Source of the DNA: Thermoplasmata archaeon
GTDB lineage: Archaea > Thermoplasmatota > Thermoplasmata > Thermoplasmatales > Thermoplasmataceae
DNA length: 16,099 nt
Assembly: GCA_021806345.1 (NCBI GenBank)
Contig: JAJZXP010000204.1
Span: 1 to 16,099, forward strand
Direction of reading: 5' to 3'
Made by a program: the position numbers and the translations under genes. The notes below the pieces were generated by a model. The model saw nothing but the letters and a program-made list of their open reading frames with translations, was not told the DNA's origin and did not search any database. Below are positions 7,078 to 14,257 of this stretch, in pieces (position 1 is the stretch's first letter; every line of letters begins with the position of its first letter).

Positions 7078-8292
7078 TCAATCACCAGGAACTGTTATTT
7101 TTCCATTTACCGCACTCATTGCCACAACATAAGTATTTGCAAGGTACACTTCGCTGGATGGATCTCCCATTCTTCCCCTGAAGTTTCTATTCACATTTGT
7201 AATACATCTTTCATTTGCTGCAAGGACGCCCATATGCAAACCTGCGCACGCTCCGCATGTAGAAGGACCAACTGTGGCACCTGCCTCCAGGAAAATATCA
7301 ACAAGGCCCTCCCTAATTGCCTGCCTGTAAATCGATCTTGTTGCGGGGACAACCACCAGTTTCACCCCATTTGCCACTCTCTCGCCCTTGAGAACAGATG
7401 CAGCCTGCCGCAGATCGCTGATAGTGCCATTGGCACAGTTACCAATGTAAGCCTGGTCTATTTTCTTTCCATCCAGTTTGAATCCATCAATCACATTTCC
7501 GGGTGAGTAAGGTGCTGATATCCTTGGGGTTAACTCGGAAAGGTCCACTTCAATCGGATCACTGGTCATTTCAGTATCTGCTAAAGAATGATGCATGGGA
7601 TTGTTCTCATTCCTTATCAGGCAGGTTTTTGCCCCAGCCTCCACTGTCATATTTGCTGCTGCAAGGTCATCATCAAGTGAAAGCTTACATTCCACATCTT
7701 CAATGATCTCCATTGCTCTGTAATTTGCACCATTGACACCGATAATTCTGAGGATTTCAAGAATCACATCCTTGCCTGTAATATATGGACTTTTTTCTCC
7801 AGAAACGTGAAAATACATTGTTTCAGGAACCTTAAACCAAATTTTACCTAAGGCAATCAGGGCACCCATGTCAGTGGAACCCAGTCCGATACCGAAGGCG
7901 CCTGCAGCTCCGGCGGTAACAGTATGAGAGTCCGTTCCCACAACTACCATTCCCGGTTTTATCATACCATTTTCAATCATTAGGGTATGCTCTATTCCTT
8001 CCCCGTAAGGAATGGTGGTCCAGCCATTTCTTTCCGCATTTTCAACCATATTTTTAATGTTGTTAGCGCTTGCTGCGTCTTTTGGCGGGAAAATATGATC
8101 ATTAACAATTATAACCTTCCCTTTGAATCCGGGTTCGGCTTTACCTATTCTTTTGAAAGAATCCATGGCCATAGGGCCAAGAATATCATGCATATATGCC
8201 AAATCCGGCTTTCCCCAAACAAAATCACCCTCTCTTGCATCTTTCCCAGAAATCCTTGACATCTGAATTTCAATGGCACTTTTTTGAACCAT
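7078..8292 (-). CDS. Aconitase-family hydro-lyase, large [4Fe-4S] subunit, LeuC/HacA-like
   Basis: This 404-residue catalytic subunit has three cluster ligands: Cys286 (IGNCANG), Cys346 and Cys349 (STCGAC). GTDSHTVTAGAAGAFGIG and NRNFRGRMGDPSSEVYLA are typical of the LeuC/HacA branch, whose members isomerise or hydrate isopropylmalate, homoaconitate, citramalate/citraconate or dimethylmalate. Around Cys286 the usual IGSCTNGR is IGNCANGT, replacing the conserved Thr and Arg. Combined with the odd small-subunit loop, this argues for a substrate other than isopropylmalate. The gene is first in a two-gene operon, with a TATA box (8312-8321) about 25 nt before ATG 8292. It shares a divergent intergenic region with an HTH_10 regulator. 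Confidence 0.93.
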   Translation of the reverse strand: MVQKSAIEIQMSRISGKDAREGDFVWGKPDLAYMHDILGPMAMDSFKRIGKAEPGFKGKVIIVNDHIFPPKDAASANNIKNMVENAERNGWTTIPYGEGIEHTLMIENGMIKPGMVVVGTDSHTVTAGAAGAFGIGLGSTDMGALIALGKIWFKVPETMYFHVSGEKSPYITGKDVILEILRIIGVNGANYRAMEIIEDVECKLSLDDDLAAANMTVEAGAKTCLIRNENNPMHHSLADTEMTSDPIEVDLSELTPRISAPYSPGNVIDGFKLDGKKIDQAYIGNCANGTISDLRQAASVLKGERVANGVKLVVVPATRSIYRQAIREGLVDIFLEAGATVGPSTCGACAGLHMGVLAANERCITNVNRNFRGRMGDPSSEVYLANTYVVAMSAVNGKITVPGD

Positions 8293-8374
8293 GGAAAAAA
8301 AGTCTCATCTAGTATTTATACTTTGAATAGTAAATCCGAATATTATTAAACCTTGTTCTCTTCATTTGATCATT
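8293..8374. promoter_or_regulatory. Divergent promoter region between hydro-lyase operon and regulator
   Basis: This 82-bp region holds two back-to-back leaderless promoters. Minus strand: AGTATAAATACT (8322-8311), about 25 nt before ATG 8292. Plus strand: AATATTATTAAA (8339-8350), about 27 nt before ATG 8375. The minus-strand box lies in an imperfect palindrome, AGTATTTATACT at 8311-8322. A regulator bound between 8322 and 8339 could affect both genes. The promoters are inferred from position and sequence. Confidence 0.55.
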
Positions 8375-9031
8375 ATGCATTATTTAGAACTCTCAGTTGG
8401 AGGCAGGTGCAGCATAGCTGAAGGTAGCTATGTCAGCAAGGGGCCGATTATGATTCAGCAGGCAAGAATAATCTCTGGTAATCTCAACCACGTAATGATT
8501 CTTGCCTCATCAAAGCAGAATGGCGAAGCGATGGTACGAATGAATAAGGATTTTATTGATTACACGGCTCACAACACTGGGAAGCTCATGATTATCGATT
8601 CCTATAAGAAGGGGCATGGTATGCTCAGGTCCATTATGAAGACTGATGCCTTTCTGCTTTATCCTATTCTGGCAGAGAATGGATCTGAAAATTTTAGGTT
8701 AGTATCCAGAGACAAAAGCGTTCTTCAAAATCTTGTAGAAAGCCTTGATACCGGAAATAAGGTTGAAAAGGCAGAGTACAGAAGTGTTAGTCTTAATGAA
8801 ATATTCTGGAAGTATACCCAGCAAGGAGTTTCATCATCAATTTATGGACTTACTGAAAGGGAGAAAGAAACTATTAAGAATGCATTGTTCAGCGGTTACT
8901 ATGAATGGCCACGAAAAAATGATCTGAATGAGATATCAAAGAAGAACAGTTCCTCAAAGGTAACAACTTTATACCATTTAAGAAAGGCAGAAAAGAAAAT
9001 TATGGAATCCCTATTCACAGAGGAAAATTAA
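8375..9031 (+). CDS. HTH_10 (bacterio-opsin activator type) transcriptional regulator
   Basis: This 218-residue DNA-binding protein has an archaeal HTH_10 domain at about residues 158-213. GLTEREKETI, then GYYEWPRKNDL and YHLRKAEKKIM match the family pattern of an LTxRQ helix, a GYFxWPR turn and a recognition helix ending in HLRxAExK. Residues 1-155 form a mixed alpha/beta domain I do not recognise; by analogy it senses a ligand or partner. ATG 8375 is chosen over TTG 8366 because the plus-strand AT box suits a leaderless transcript. It is divergent from the hydro-lyase operon, which suggests local control of the carboxylic-acid cluster and of itself. Confidence 0.85.
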   Translation: MHYLELSVGGRCSIAEGSYVSKGPIMIQQARIISGNLNHVMILASSKQNGEAMVRMNKDFIDYTAHNTGKLMIIDSYKKGHGMLRSIMKTDAFLLYPILAENGSENFRLVSRDKSVLQNLVESLDTGNKVEKAEYRSVSLNEIFWKYTQQGVSSSIYGLTEREKETIKNALFSGYYEWPRKNDLNEISKKNSSSKVTTLYHLRKAEKKIMESLFTEEN

Positions 9032-9068
9032 CATATCAAAAGAACAAGTTAGTTTACTTTTGAAATTA

Positions 9069-9083
9069 GGTAATAAGATTTAT
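9069..9083 (+). promoter_or_regulatory. Candidate TATA box of the pirin gene
   Basis: GTAATAAGATTTATC lies 25-38 nt before ATG 9107. It suggests the pirin gene is transcribed separately from the regulator, 75 bp upstream. Confidence 0.4.
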
Positions 9084-9106
9084 CCATCTTTCATAGATTC
9101 ATAAAA

Positions 9107-10000
9107 ATGAAAAACACATTCAAGGCAATAGAATCAAGAATAGGTGGTCAATACACAACTGATGGCGCCGGTGTGAGATTACTGAGAGTATTTGGTGGCC
9201 CCACAACATTCCAGAAAACAGATCCATTTCTTCTGATGGATTATTTTGGATCTTCCAATCCGAGGGAGTATGAAAAGGGATTCCCGTGGCATCCTCACAG
9301 GGGTATTGAAACAATCACTTTCCAGATAAAGGGGAAAACCAATCACGAAGATAGCAATGGAAACAGAGGGGCAATTCATAGCGGAGATGTTCAGGATATG
9401 ATTTCGGGAAGCGGAATTTTCCACGAAGAGATGCCAGATATTGAAAATGAATCATCTCTTGATAAAGAAGTGCTGGGATTGCAACTATGGCTAAACACAC
9501 CCTCAAATTTTAAAATGGCCAAGCCAAGATATGCGTCTTACGGTTCAAAGGGAAGGGAAAGAATTGTAACGGATGGAGGATCAAAAATTGACATCATTGC
9601 AGGAAAAATTGGAGATGCAATAGGTTCCTTCGTATCACCATATCACCTGAATCTATCATATTTTCACATCCACTTAAGATCTGGAGATTCAATAACACTG
9701 GACAATTTAGAAGGACAGAGATCCATTATGTTCGCATACACTGGCAACGTGAACATAGGAATTGAAAACATAAGGGAACGAACGGCGACGGTATTCTCAA
9801 TTGAAGGACAAAGCGTGCAGATAGACGGGCTTTCTAAGGACAGTGACCTCATATTTATTTCAGGGCAGCCGACTTATGAGCACATAGAATGGTACGGACC
9901 AATTGTGATGAACACAAGGGATCAGCTAAGGGAAGCTATCAATGATCTGTCAAGTGGAAGTTTTGTTAGAGAGAAGGATCCTGAAATTATAACTTCGTAA
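9107..10000 (+). CDS. Pirin family protein (bicupin)
   Basis: This 297-residue cytosolic bicupin is of the pirin/YhhW family; some members are metal-dependent quercetin dioxygenases or redox-linked regulators. Metal ligands by comparison with human pirin (H56, H58, H101, E103) are His62 and His64 in WHPHRGIET, then His106 and Glu108 in SGSGIFHEEMP. GLQLWLNTP near residue 124 is also typical, and the C-terminal cupin is present, so the protein is full length. The physiological substrate is unknown for archaeal members. It follows the HTH_10 regulator on the same strand but probably has its own promoter; a link to the acid cluster is not shown. Confidence 0.93.
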   Translation: MKNTFKAIESRIGGQYTTDGAGVRLLRVFGGPTTFQKTDPFLLMDYFGSSNPREYEKGFPWHPHRGIETITFQIKGKTNHEDSNGNRGAIHSGDVQDMISGSGIFHEEMPDIENESSLDKEVLGLQLWLNTPSNFKMAKPRYASYGSKGRERIVTDGGSKIDIIAGKIGDAIGSFVSPYHLNLSYFHIHLRSGDSITLDNLEGQRSIMFAYTGNVNIGIENIRERTATVFSIEGQSVQIDGLSKDSDLIFISGQPTYEHIEWYGPIVMNTRDQLREAINDLSSGSFVREKDPEIITS

Positions 10001-10165
10001 GGAGTTTGAGGGAAGCAGTACTATTACCATTCCTTGGCATGGAGATACACGGATATCCCTCAATCAAATATCAATATAAAGTGAATGAACCCAATAAATA
10101 TTGTTCAGAACGATCAAATTACAACTACCCTAAGATCCTTTTCCCTTTTTCGATGAAAACAATGA
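10001..10165. other. Gene-free stretch, no recognisable content
   Basis: Between the pirin stop and the tnpB-like remnant I find no ORF with family features, no tRNA and no strong hairpin. A short palindrome, GGATATCC, lies at 10051-10058, and an AT box near 10070 precedes a 23-codon ORF at 10084 that looks accidental. It may be decayed transposon sequence, but I cannot show this. Confidence 0.4.
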
Positions 10166-10240
10166 AAATTTGAACTTTATTCCGATATGAATGCTTCAAG
10201 GAACATTGAGTTACTCGTAAATCCAAGTAATTCCAACTAA
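10166..10240 (+). pseudogene. Possible remnant of the C terminus of a TnpB (IS200/IS605) protein
   Basis: The frame 10166-10240 reads KFELYSDMNASRNIELL and ends at TAA 10238-10240. DxNASxNI is the hallmark C-terminal RuvC/zinc-finger end of TnpB proteins, where the Asp is catalytic. An in-frame TGA lies directly upstream (10163-10165), and the expected CxxC zinc-finger pairs are not visible in any frame, so only a decayed stub could remain. The position about 95 bp before a right-end-like set of hairpins matches the normal order tnpB stop then transposon right end. The match is short and could be coincidental. Confidence 0.4.
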
Positions 10241-10335
10241 TGTCAACGAGCCAGTCGTTGCAGTTCTATGAAACCATGCCTGCGGGCATGGGGAGACCAG
10301 CAGCAGGCACCAATCCTTAGGACGGAGTGGTTGAC
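10241..10335 (+). mobile_element. Probable IS200/IS605-type right end (omega-RNA-like hairpins)
   Basis: Three hairpins follow in 95 nt. CAACG/CGTTG is at 10244-10260. CCATGCC-TGCG-GGCATGG, a perfect 7-bp stem, is at 10274-10291. ACCAaTCC/GGAgTGGT, seven pairs around one mismatch, is at 10309-10331. The tail TTAGGACGGAGTGGTTGAC resembles right ends of archaeal IS605/IS1341-type elements, where the transcript forms the guide scaffold for TnpB. No transposase and no left end are seen, so this is a relic or a non-autonomous element. It is much more GC-rich and structured than the flanking DNA. Identification rests on recalled end sequences. Confidence 0.5.
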
Positions 10336-10370
10336 TTTATGTCCTATGTACTAAAATTAGGAACCATTAA

Positions 10371-10380
10371 GTTTATATGT
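10371..10380 (+). promoter_or_regulatory. TATA box of the glycosyltransferase gene
   Basis: GTTTATATGT is centred about 30 nt before ATG 10406 and lies just beyond the transposon-end-like sequence. The element may therefore border or alter this promoter. Confidence 0.45.
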
Positions 10381-10405
10381 CGCATATGGATGAAAAGATG
10401 TTTAC

Positions 10406-11641
10406 ATGCATATAGAATTCGTTCTTTTCATTGTAGTAACGGTTATTTCATCAATTATTTCAGTTGCATTTTACATCTTGAATTCCGTGCTTTCGAGAAG
10501 GAAGGGAAGAGTAAGAAACGAAGATAAATTGGATTATTCAAAAGATGACGTAACCTGTGTTATAACAGTCTACAATGAGAGTACAGATCATCTGGTCAAT
10601 GCGATACATTCTATCATGGATCAGGTTAAGGAAATAATTTTGGTGGAGGACGGGGACGGTACAAAATACCGTAATTTTGCAGATAAAATGAAAATCAATT
10701 TTCTTTCAACTGGTGAGAGGAAAGGAAAAAGAGAGGCAATGGCCATAGGCACATCACATGTTTCCACTGATATTGTGTTGTTTATGGATGGAGATATGAT
10801 ACCGGAAAGTGGCGCAGTATCAAGAATGATCGCAGAGTATACGGAAAAAATTGGCGGAGTTGGTGGAAATATATTTTTTGAAACTGACAGTGGGAACTTT
10901 TCTGCTTACGCATCACAGTTTATCGAAAGATCAAAGGAACTTGTACAGAGATCAATGAAGCACTTTGGAAATGTCATGCTTATTGACGGGGGATTCGGCT
11001 CCTACAGAATGGATGTCGTTGGAGATTATATAAAATCAGAAAAGTTCAGGAATTTCAAAATCAAGGGAAAGATACCCTATTATGGTGGAGGGGATGATGC
11101 AGAACTTACCTCCTATATAATAAGAAGCGGACTGACTGTCACAAAATCATTCGAATCAAGAGTTACGACCGTCCCAAAAGAGTCAATTAAGGCTTATTTC
11201 AGACAATCTGTAAGATGGTCAAGGACAGGTTTCCGAAATTTTATCAGCAATATCAGAAACGGGACAATGAGGAAAGCCAATCTATTTTACAGAATAGAGC
11301 AGACAGTAACGTATGCCCTGCCAGTGATATTCCTTGCAGTTATTCTCCTCAGGGGCACGTTATTCTTTGAAATCATGCTCAAAAGGGGGTTCGAACCTGC
11401 ATTCATGTATGTGACTGGCCTGAACATGTTCTTTCACGGAACTATTCACTATATATCAGGAGTTGATTTAGCATACAAACTCAGTACAACCTCTTCTGCA
11501 ATTGCTTCCCTTGTTTTTGCAGGTACGGCTGTGAGAAGAACCGTCAAGGATCGTTTAAAAACATTTGTCTACGGATCCATGGGTGCTATTATTCTCTTTG
11601 CTGCAACGGTTTACGCCATGTTCACTGTGAACAAATCGTGA
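10406..11641 (+). CDS. Membrane-bound family 2 glycosyltransferase, processive (hyaluronan/cellulose synthase-like)
   Basis: This 411-residue enzyme has one N-terminal membrane helix (about residues 3-25), a cytosolic GT-A domain (about 45-280) and three or four C-terminal helices. Catalytic features are VEDGDG near residue 80, the DxD motif D128-G-D130, GGDDAEL with D230/D231 and Q267-S-V-R-W271. The QxxRW motif marks processive enzymes such as hyaluronan, chitin and cellulose synthases. It probably polymerises or transfers sugar from a nucleotide sugar to an extracellular glycan or lipid; donor and product are unknown. ATG 10406 is supported by its AT box. The gene is monocistronic, with 84 bp before kae1-bud32. 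Confidence 0.9.
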   Translation: MHIEFVLFIVVTVISSIISVAFYILNSVLSRRKGRVRNEDKLDYSKDDVTCVITVYNESTDHLVNAIHSIMDQVKEIILVEDGDGTKYRNFADKMKINFLSTGERKGKREAMAIGTSHVSTDIVLFMDGDMIPESGAVSRMIAEYTEKIGGVGGNIFFETDSGNFSAYASQFIERSKELVQRSMKHFGNVMLIDGGFGSYRMDVVGDYIKSEKFRNFKIKGKIPYYGGGDDAELTSYIIRSGLTVTKSFESRVTTVPKESIKAYFRQSVRWSRTGFRNFISNIRNGTMRKANLFYRIEQTVTYALPVIFLAVILLRGTLFFEIMLKRGFEPAFMYVTGLNMFFHGTIHYISGVDLAYKLSTTSSAIASLVFAGTAVRRTVKDRLKTFVYGSMGAIILFAATVYAMFTVNKS

Positions 11642-11666
11642 AAGGAATTTTTCAGTTTAACCCTAA

Positions 11667-11682
11667 TCTCCTGGGAAGGAGA
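11667..11682 (+). terminator. Small hairpin after the glycosyltransferase gene
   Basis: TCTCC-TGGGAA-GGAGA is a 5-bp stem with a 6-nt loop, 25 nt after the stop codon. It lacks a T run, so it is only a weak terminator candidate. Confidence 0.25.
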
Positions 11683-11691
11683 CTATGTCAG

Positions 11692-11703
11692 CAAAATTAA
11701 ATA
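11692..11703 (+). promoter_or_regulatory. TATA box of kae1-bud32
   Basis: The AT box CAAAATTAAATA is centred about 28 nt before ATG 11726, with no Shine-Dalgarno sequence between. A leaderless transcript of kae1-bud32 and the pyrophosphatase gene is expected. Confidence 0.5.
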
Positions 11704-11725
11704 GCGACACATTTCTAACCTTTTA

Positions 11726-13303
11726 ATGCTCACACTGGGTTTGGAGGGAACCGCGCATACAGTCAGCGCATCAGTCCTGGATGAGAAAAAAATCTACTCT
11801 CTCGAATCAAGGACATTCAAACCGGAACATGGTGGGTTAAATCCAAGGGAAGCCGCAGAATTCCATTTCCTCAATATAACAGATGTTATAACTAAAGCCA
11901 TAGACGATTCAGGTTTTAAAAGCGGAGACCTGGAGCTTGTTGGATTTTCAAAAGGACCGGGTCTTCCCCCATCGCTAAAGATAACCGCAGTTGCAGCGAG
12001 ATCATTGGCACTCAAGTTGGGCATTCCCATAGTGGGAGTGAACCATCCACTGGGACACATTGAGATAGGAAAAAGGGAGACCGGTGCTAAGGATCCTGTA
12101 TTGCTATATGTGTCAGGTGGAAACACTCAAATAATTGCCCATAGGAACCGAAAGTATCGCGTTTTAGGGGAAACTCTCGACATTGGGATTGGAAATATGC
12201 TCGACAAGATTGCCAGGGATATGGGCTATCCGTTTCCAGGAGGCCCAGAAATTGAAAAGCTTGCAGGCAACGGAAACAAGCTCCTGAAACTTCCATACTC
12301 TGTATATGGGATGGATTGCGCATTTTCTGGCATATATACAGCAGGAAAGAGATTGATCGGTAAGAACAGGAAGGAAGATGTTGCATTTTCAATACAGGAA
12401 TATTCATTCTCCATGCTCGTCGAAACGCTGGAAAGAGCCATTTTCACCTCGGGAAAGGAAGAAATCCTGCTGGCAGGGGGTGTTGCAAGGAATAACAGGC
12501 TCAGGGAAATGATTCAGACCATGTCCACGGAGGCAAACGTTAGGGTATTTGAAACGCCTGATAGGTACTGTATGGATAATGGAGCTATGATAGGCCAGGC
12601 GGCCATTCTCACATACAGGGAATTTGGAGGACAGGAAATTGAGGATACGGCAATCAACCAACTTTACAGGATAGATGAGGTGGAAGCACCATGGGTGGAT
12701 GAAAGTGAGACTACCTATGAAAACAGGGGTGCAGAGTCAGATATGGAATTCGGAACATTCCACCAATGGAAAACAATAAGAAAAATAAGAAAAAGAAAGG
12801 GATATAGATTAGAGGAACTGGACAGGAATATTAGGAATACAAGAATGAGAAATGAATTGATACTCCTTGGAAAAATGCACAGTGCAGGAATTAATGTTCC
12901 CGTTGTATTCTCCATGGATGGCAAAATTTCAATGCTTGAACTGGAATATATACACGGAAAAAGGCTGTCTGACTTTGAGGACATGGAAGAAAAAACATTA
13001 ACGGACCTTGCAAGATCGGTCACAGAGTTGCATTCAGCAGGCATTATTCACGGTGATCTCACTTTGAACAATATTCTTGAAAGTGGCGGAAAATTGTATA
13101 TAATCGACCCGAGCATGGGAAAATTATCTACAGTTATCAATGACAGGACAGGAGACATCAGATTACTTAAAGAGAGCATAAATGCAAGGTTCGGTGAAGA
13201 AGCATACAAAAAATTCGAGGATTTATTTTTGAAAATGTCAAAGGCAAATCTGGAAACAGTTGGGGAGCTGGGGAAAATGGAATCAAGAAGGAGATATGCA
13301 TGA
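11726..13303 (+). CDS. kae1-bud32: Fused Kae1-Bud32: tRNA threonylcarbamoyltransferase plus Bud32 kinase/ATPase (KEOPS)
   Basis: This 525-residue fusion joins two KEOPS subunits that make t6A at position 37 of ANN-decoding tRNAs. Kae1 occupies about residues 1-325: metal ligands His107 and His111 (NHPLGHIE), SGGNTQ at 130-135, GGVARNNRLR, and CMDNGAMIG with the third ligand Asp. Bud32, about residues 330-525, begins with WKTIRKIRKRKGYR and has the catalytic loop H442-G-D444-L-T-L-N-N449. The usual DFG of this kinase is D461-P-S-M-G, keeping the Asp but not the Phe-Gly. The fusion is known in Thermoplasma and some methanogens. The last four bases overlap the start of the pyrophosphatase gene (ATGA), so the two are co-transcribed. 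Confidence 0.97.
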   Translation: MLTLGLEGTAHTVSASVLDEKKIYSLESRTFKPEHGGLNPREAAEFHFLNITDVITKAIDDSGFKSGDLELVGFSKGPGLPPSLKITAVAARSLALKLGIPIVGVNHPLGHIEIGKRETGAKDPVLLYVSGGNTQIIAHRNRKYRVLGETLDIGIGNMLDKIARDMGYPFPGGPEIEKLAGNGNKLLKLPYSVYGMDCAFSGIYTAGKRLIGKNRKEDVAFSIQEYSFSMLVETLERAIFTSGKEEILLAGGVARNNRLREMIQTMSTEANVRVFETPDRYCMDNGAMIGQAAILTYREFGGQEIEDTAINQLYRIDEVEAPWVDESETTYENRGAESDMEFGTFHQWKTIRKIRKRKGYRLEELDRNIRNTRMRNELILLGKMHSAGINVPVVFSMDGKISMLELEYIHGKRLSDFEDMEEKTLTDLARSVTELHSAGIIHGDLTLNNILESGGKLYIIDPSMGKLSTVINDRTGDIRLLKESINARFGEEAYKKFEDLFLKMSKANLETVGELGKMESRRRYA

Positions 13304-13851
13304 TTATAGATTTTATAACAAGTAATGAGCATAAATTCAGAGAAATTAATGCATTTTTGTCAAAGGGAAATGTCCAGATCAGATGGATCAGGGAGAAGTA
13401 TGAGGAAATACAGGAAAACACAACCGAAAGCATTTCGAAAAACAGTGCAGAGAAGCTTTCATTAACAAGAAAAGAACCATTTTTCATTGAAGACACAGGA
13501 TTGTACATAGATTCCCTCGGTGGATTTCCCGGCCCATATTCTGCATACGTTTCGGGTACCATTGGAAATTCTGGAATATTGAATCTTTTGCAGGGAAAGG
13601 AAAGGAGTGCGAATTTCCTCACAGTTGTTGCATACTGGGACGGAAAGAGTGTTCACACATTCAGCGGAAAGATTGAAGGGAAAATTACTGACCGTATCAG
13701 AGGAAATAATGGCTTTGGCTATGATCCCATTTTTCAGCCGGACGGCTCAGAAATGACACTTGCGGAAATGGAAATAGTCGAAAAAAACAAAAACTCTCAC
13801 AGAATATTGGCACTTAAAAAATTCCTTTTGTTTCTGAAATCTGAAGATTAA
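13300..13851 (+). CDS. rdgB: Non-canonical purine NTP pyrophosphatase (dITP/XTP, RdgB/HAM1 family)
   Basis: This 183-residue cytosolic enzyme hydrolyses ITP, dITP and XTP to monophosphates so that deaminated purines stay out of DNA and RNA. Family motifs are the N-terminal TSNEHKFREI (residues 7-16), EDTGLYIDSLGGFPGPYSA near residue 65, and NNGFGYDPIF near residue 138. The length fits archaeal members (about 185). ATG 13300 overlaps the kae1-bud32 stop, and the upstream coding region ends GAAGGAGAT, which supplies a good ribosome-binding site. The two genes form an operon. Confidence 0.95.
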   Translation: MIIDFITSNEHKFREINAFLSKGNVQIRWIREKYEEIQENTTESISKNSAEKLSLTRKEPFFIEDTGLYIDSLGGFPGPYSAYVSGTIGNSGILNLLQGKERSANFLTVVAYWDGKSVHTFSGKIEGKITDRIRGNNGFGYDPIFQPDGSEMTLAEMEIVEKNKNSHRILALKKFLLFLKSED

Positions 13852-13859
13852 GTTTATTA
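13850..13859 (+). promoter_or_regulatory. Candidate TATA box of the small membrane protein gene
   Basis: AAGTTTATTA lies at the rdgB stop codon, about 28 nt before ATG 13883. It is the main reason to prefer that start over ATG 13859. Confidence 0.35.
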
Positions 13860-13882
13860 TGCAATTTTTATTTCCGTCAATA

Positions 13883-14257
13883 ATGTCATCGACTCTTAAG
13901 GAAATAGCTTTTTACATTTACCTGATCCTTCTGATAGTTGGTTCCCTATTTTTAATTCTCTCAGTTAACTATCTTTTCGTGGGAAATACAACCTTGGAAA
14001 CATATTCCTTTGGAACCAATGCACTGGGAAATTGGAATGACTGGATATTTGTAGTGTCCCTATTCATCGTCAGCGTATTCGGTTATTATGTATACGAATG
14101 GATCAACGACGACAGGTTCTTTATGAAAAATATCAATTCTGACAGCAAGTCACATTTCCTGAAGAATTTGAAGAAGCTGGAAAAAATAGCAAGAAATCAC
14201 GGGCTTCTGTATAGCCAGATGCTCTTGGAAAAGAAGAACACCTGGAAGATCAAGTAA
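13883..14257 (+). CDS. Small membrane protein with two transmembrane helices, function unknown
   Basis: This 124-residue protein is of no family I can name with confidence. Two hydrophobic helices lie at about residues 6-32 ([18 protein letters not shown]) and 53-75 ([18 protein letters not shown]). They are joined by a loop of about 20 residues rich in Asn and Thr. A basic, Lys-rich, probably helical cytoplasmic tail follows ([14 protein letters not shown]). ATG 13859 would add eight hydrophobic residues. It sits 31 bp after rdgB, and its 3' end overlaps the convergent spermidine synthase gene by 8 bp. It is a likely lineage-specific protein. Confidence 0.7.
   Translation: MSSTLKEIAFYIYLILLIVGSLFLILSVNYLFVGNTTLETYSFGTNALGNWNDWIFVVSLFIVSVFGYYVYEWINDDRFFMKNINSDSKSHFLKNLKKLEKIARNHGLLYSQMLLEKKNTWKIK

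Noticed and set aside
7048..7506. 152-residue plus-strand frame within the hydro-lyase large subunit gene
   Set aside because: It is antisense to strongly conserved LeuC motifs, and its Cys- and His-rich composition is that of a shadow frame.
4450..8292. Leucine or isoleucine biosynthesis operon (LeuA/CimA plus LeuCD)
   Set aside because: There is no LeuB-type dehydrogenase, the synthase lacks its regulatory domain, a CoA-transferase is overlapped with it, and the isomerase loop does not match. It is not excluded for the single enzymes.
10001..10405. tRNA, riboswitch or CRISPR repeat in the long intergenic region
   Set aside because: There is no cloverleaf, no repeated units and no known aptamer core; the three hairpins fit a transposon right end better.
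13167..13622. 151-residue minus-strand frame across bud32 and rdgB
   Set aside because: It spans two clear genes in antisense and has no recognisable motif or promoter.
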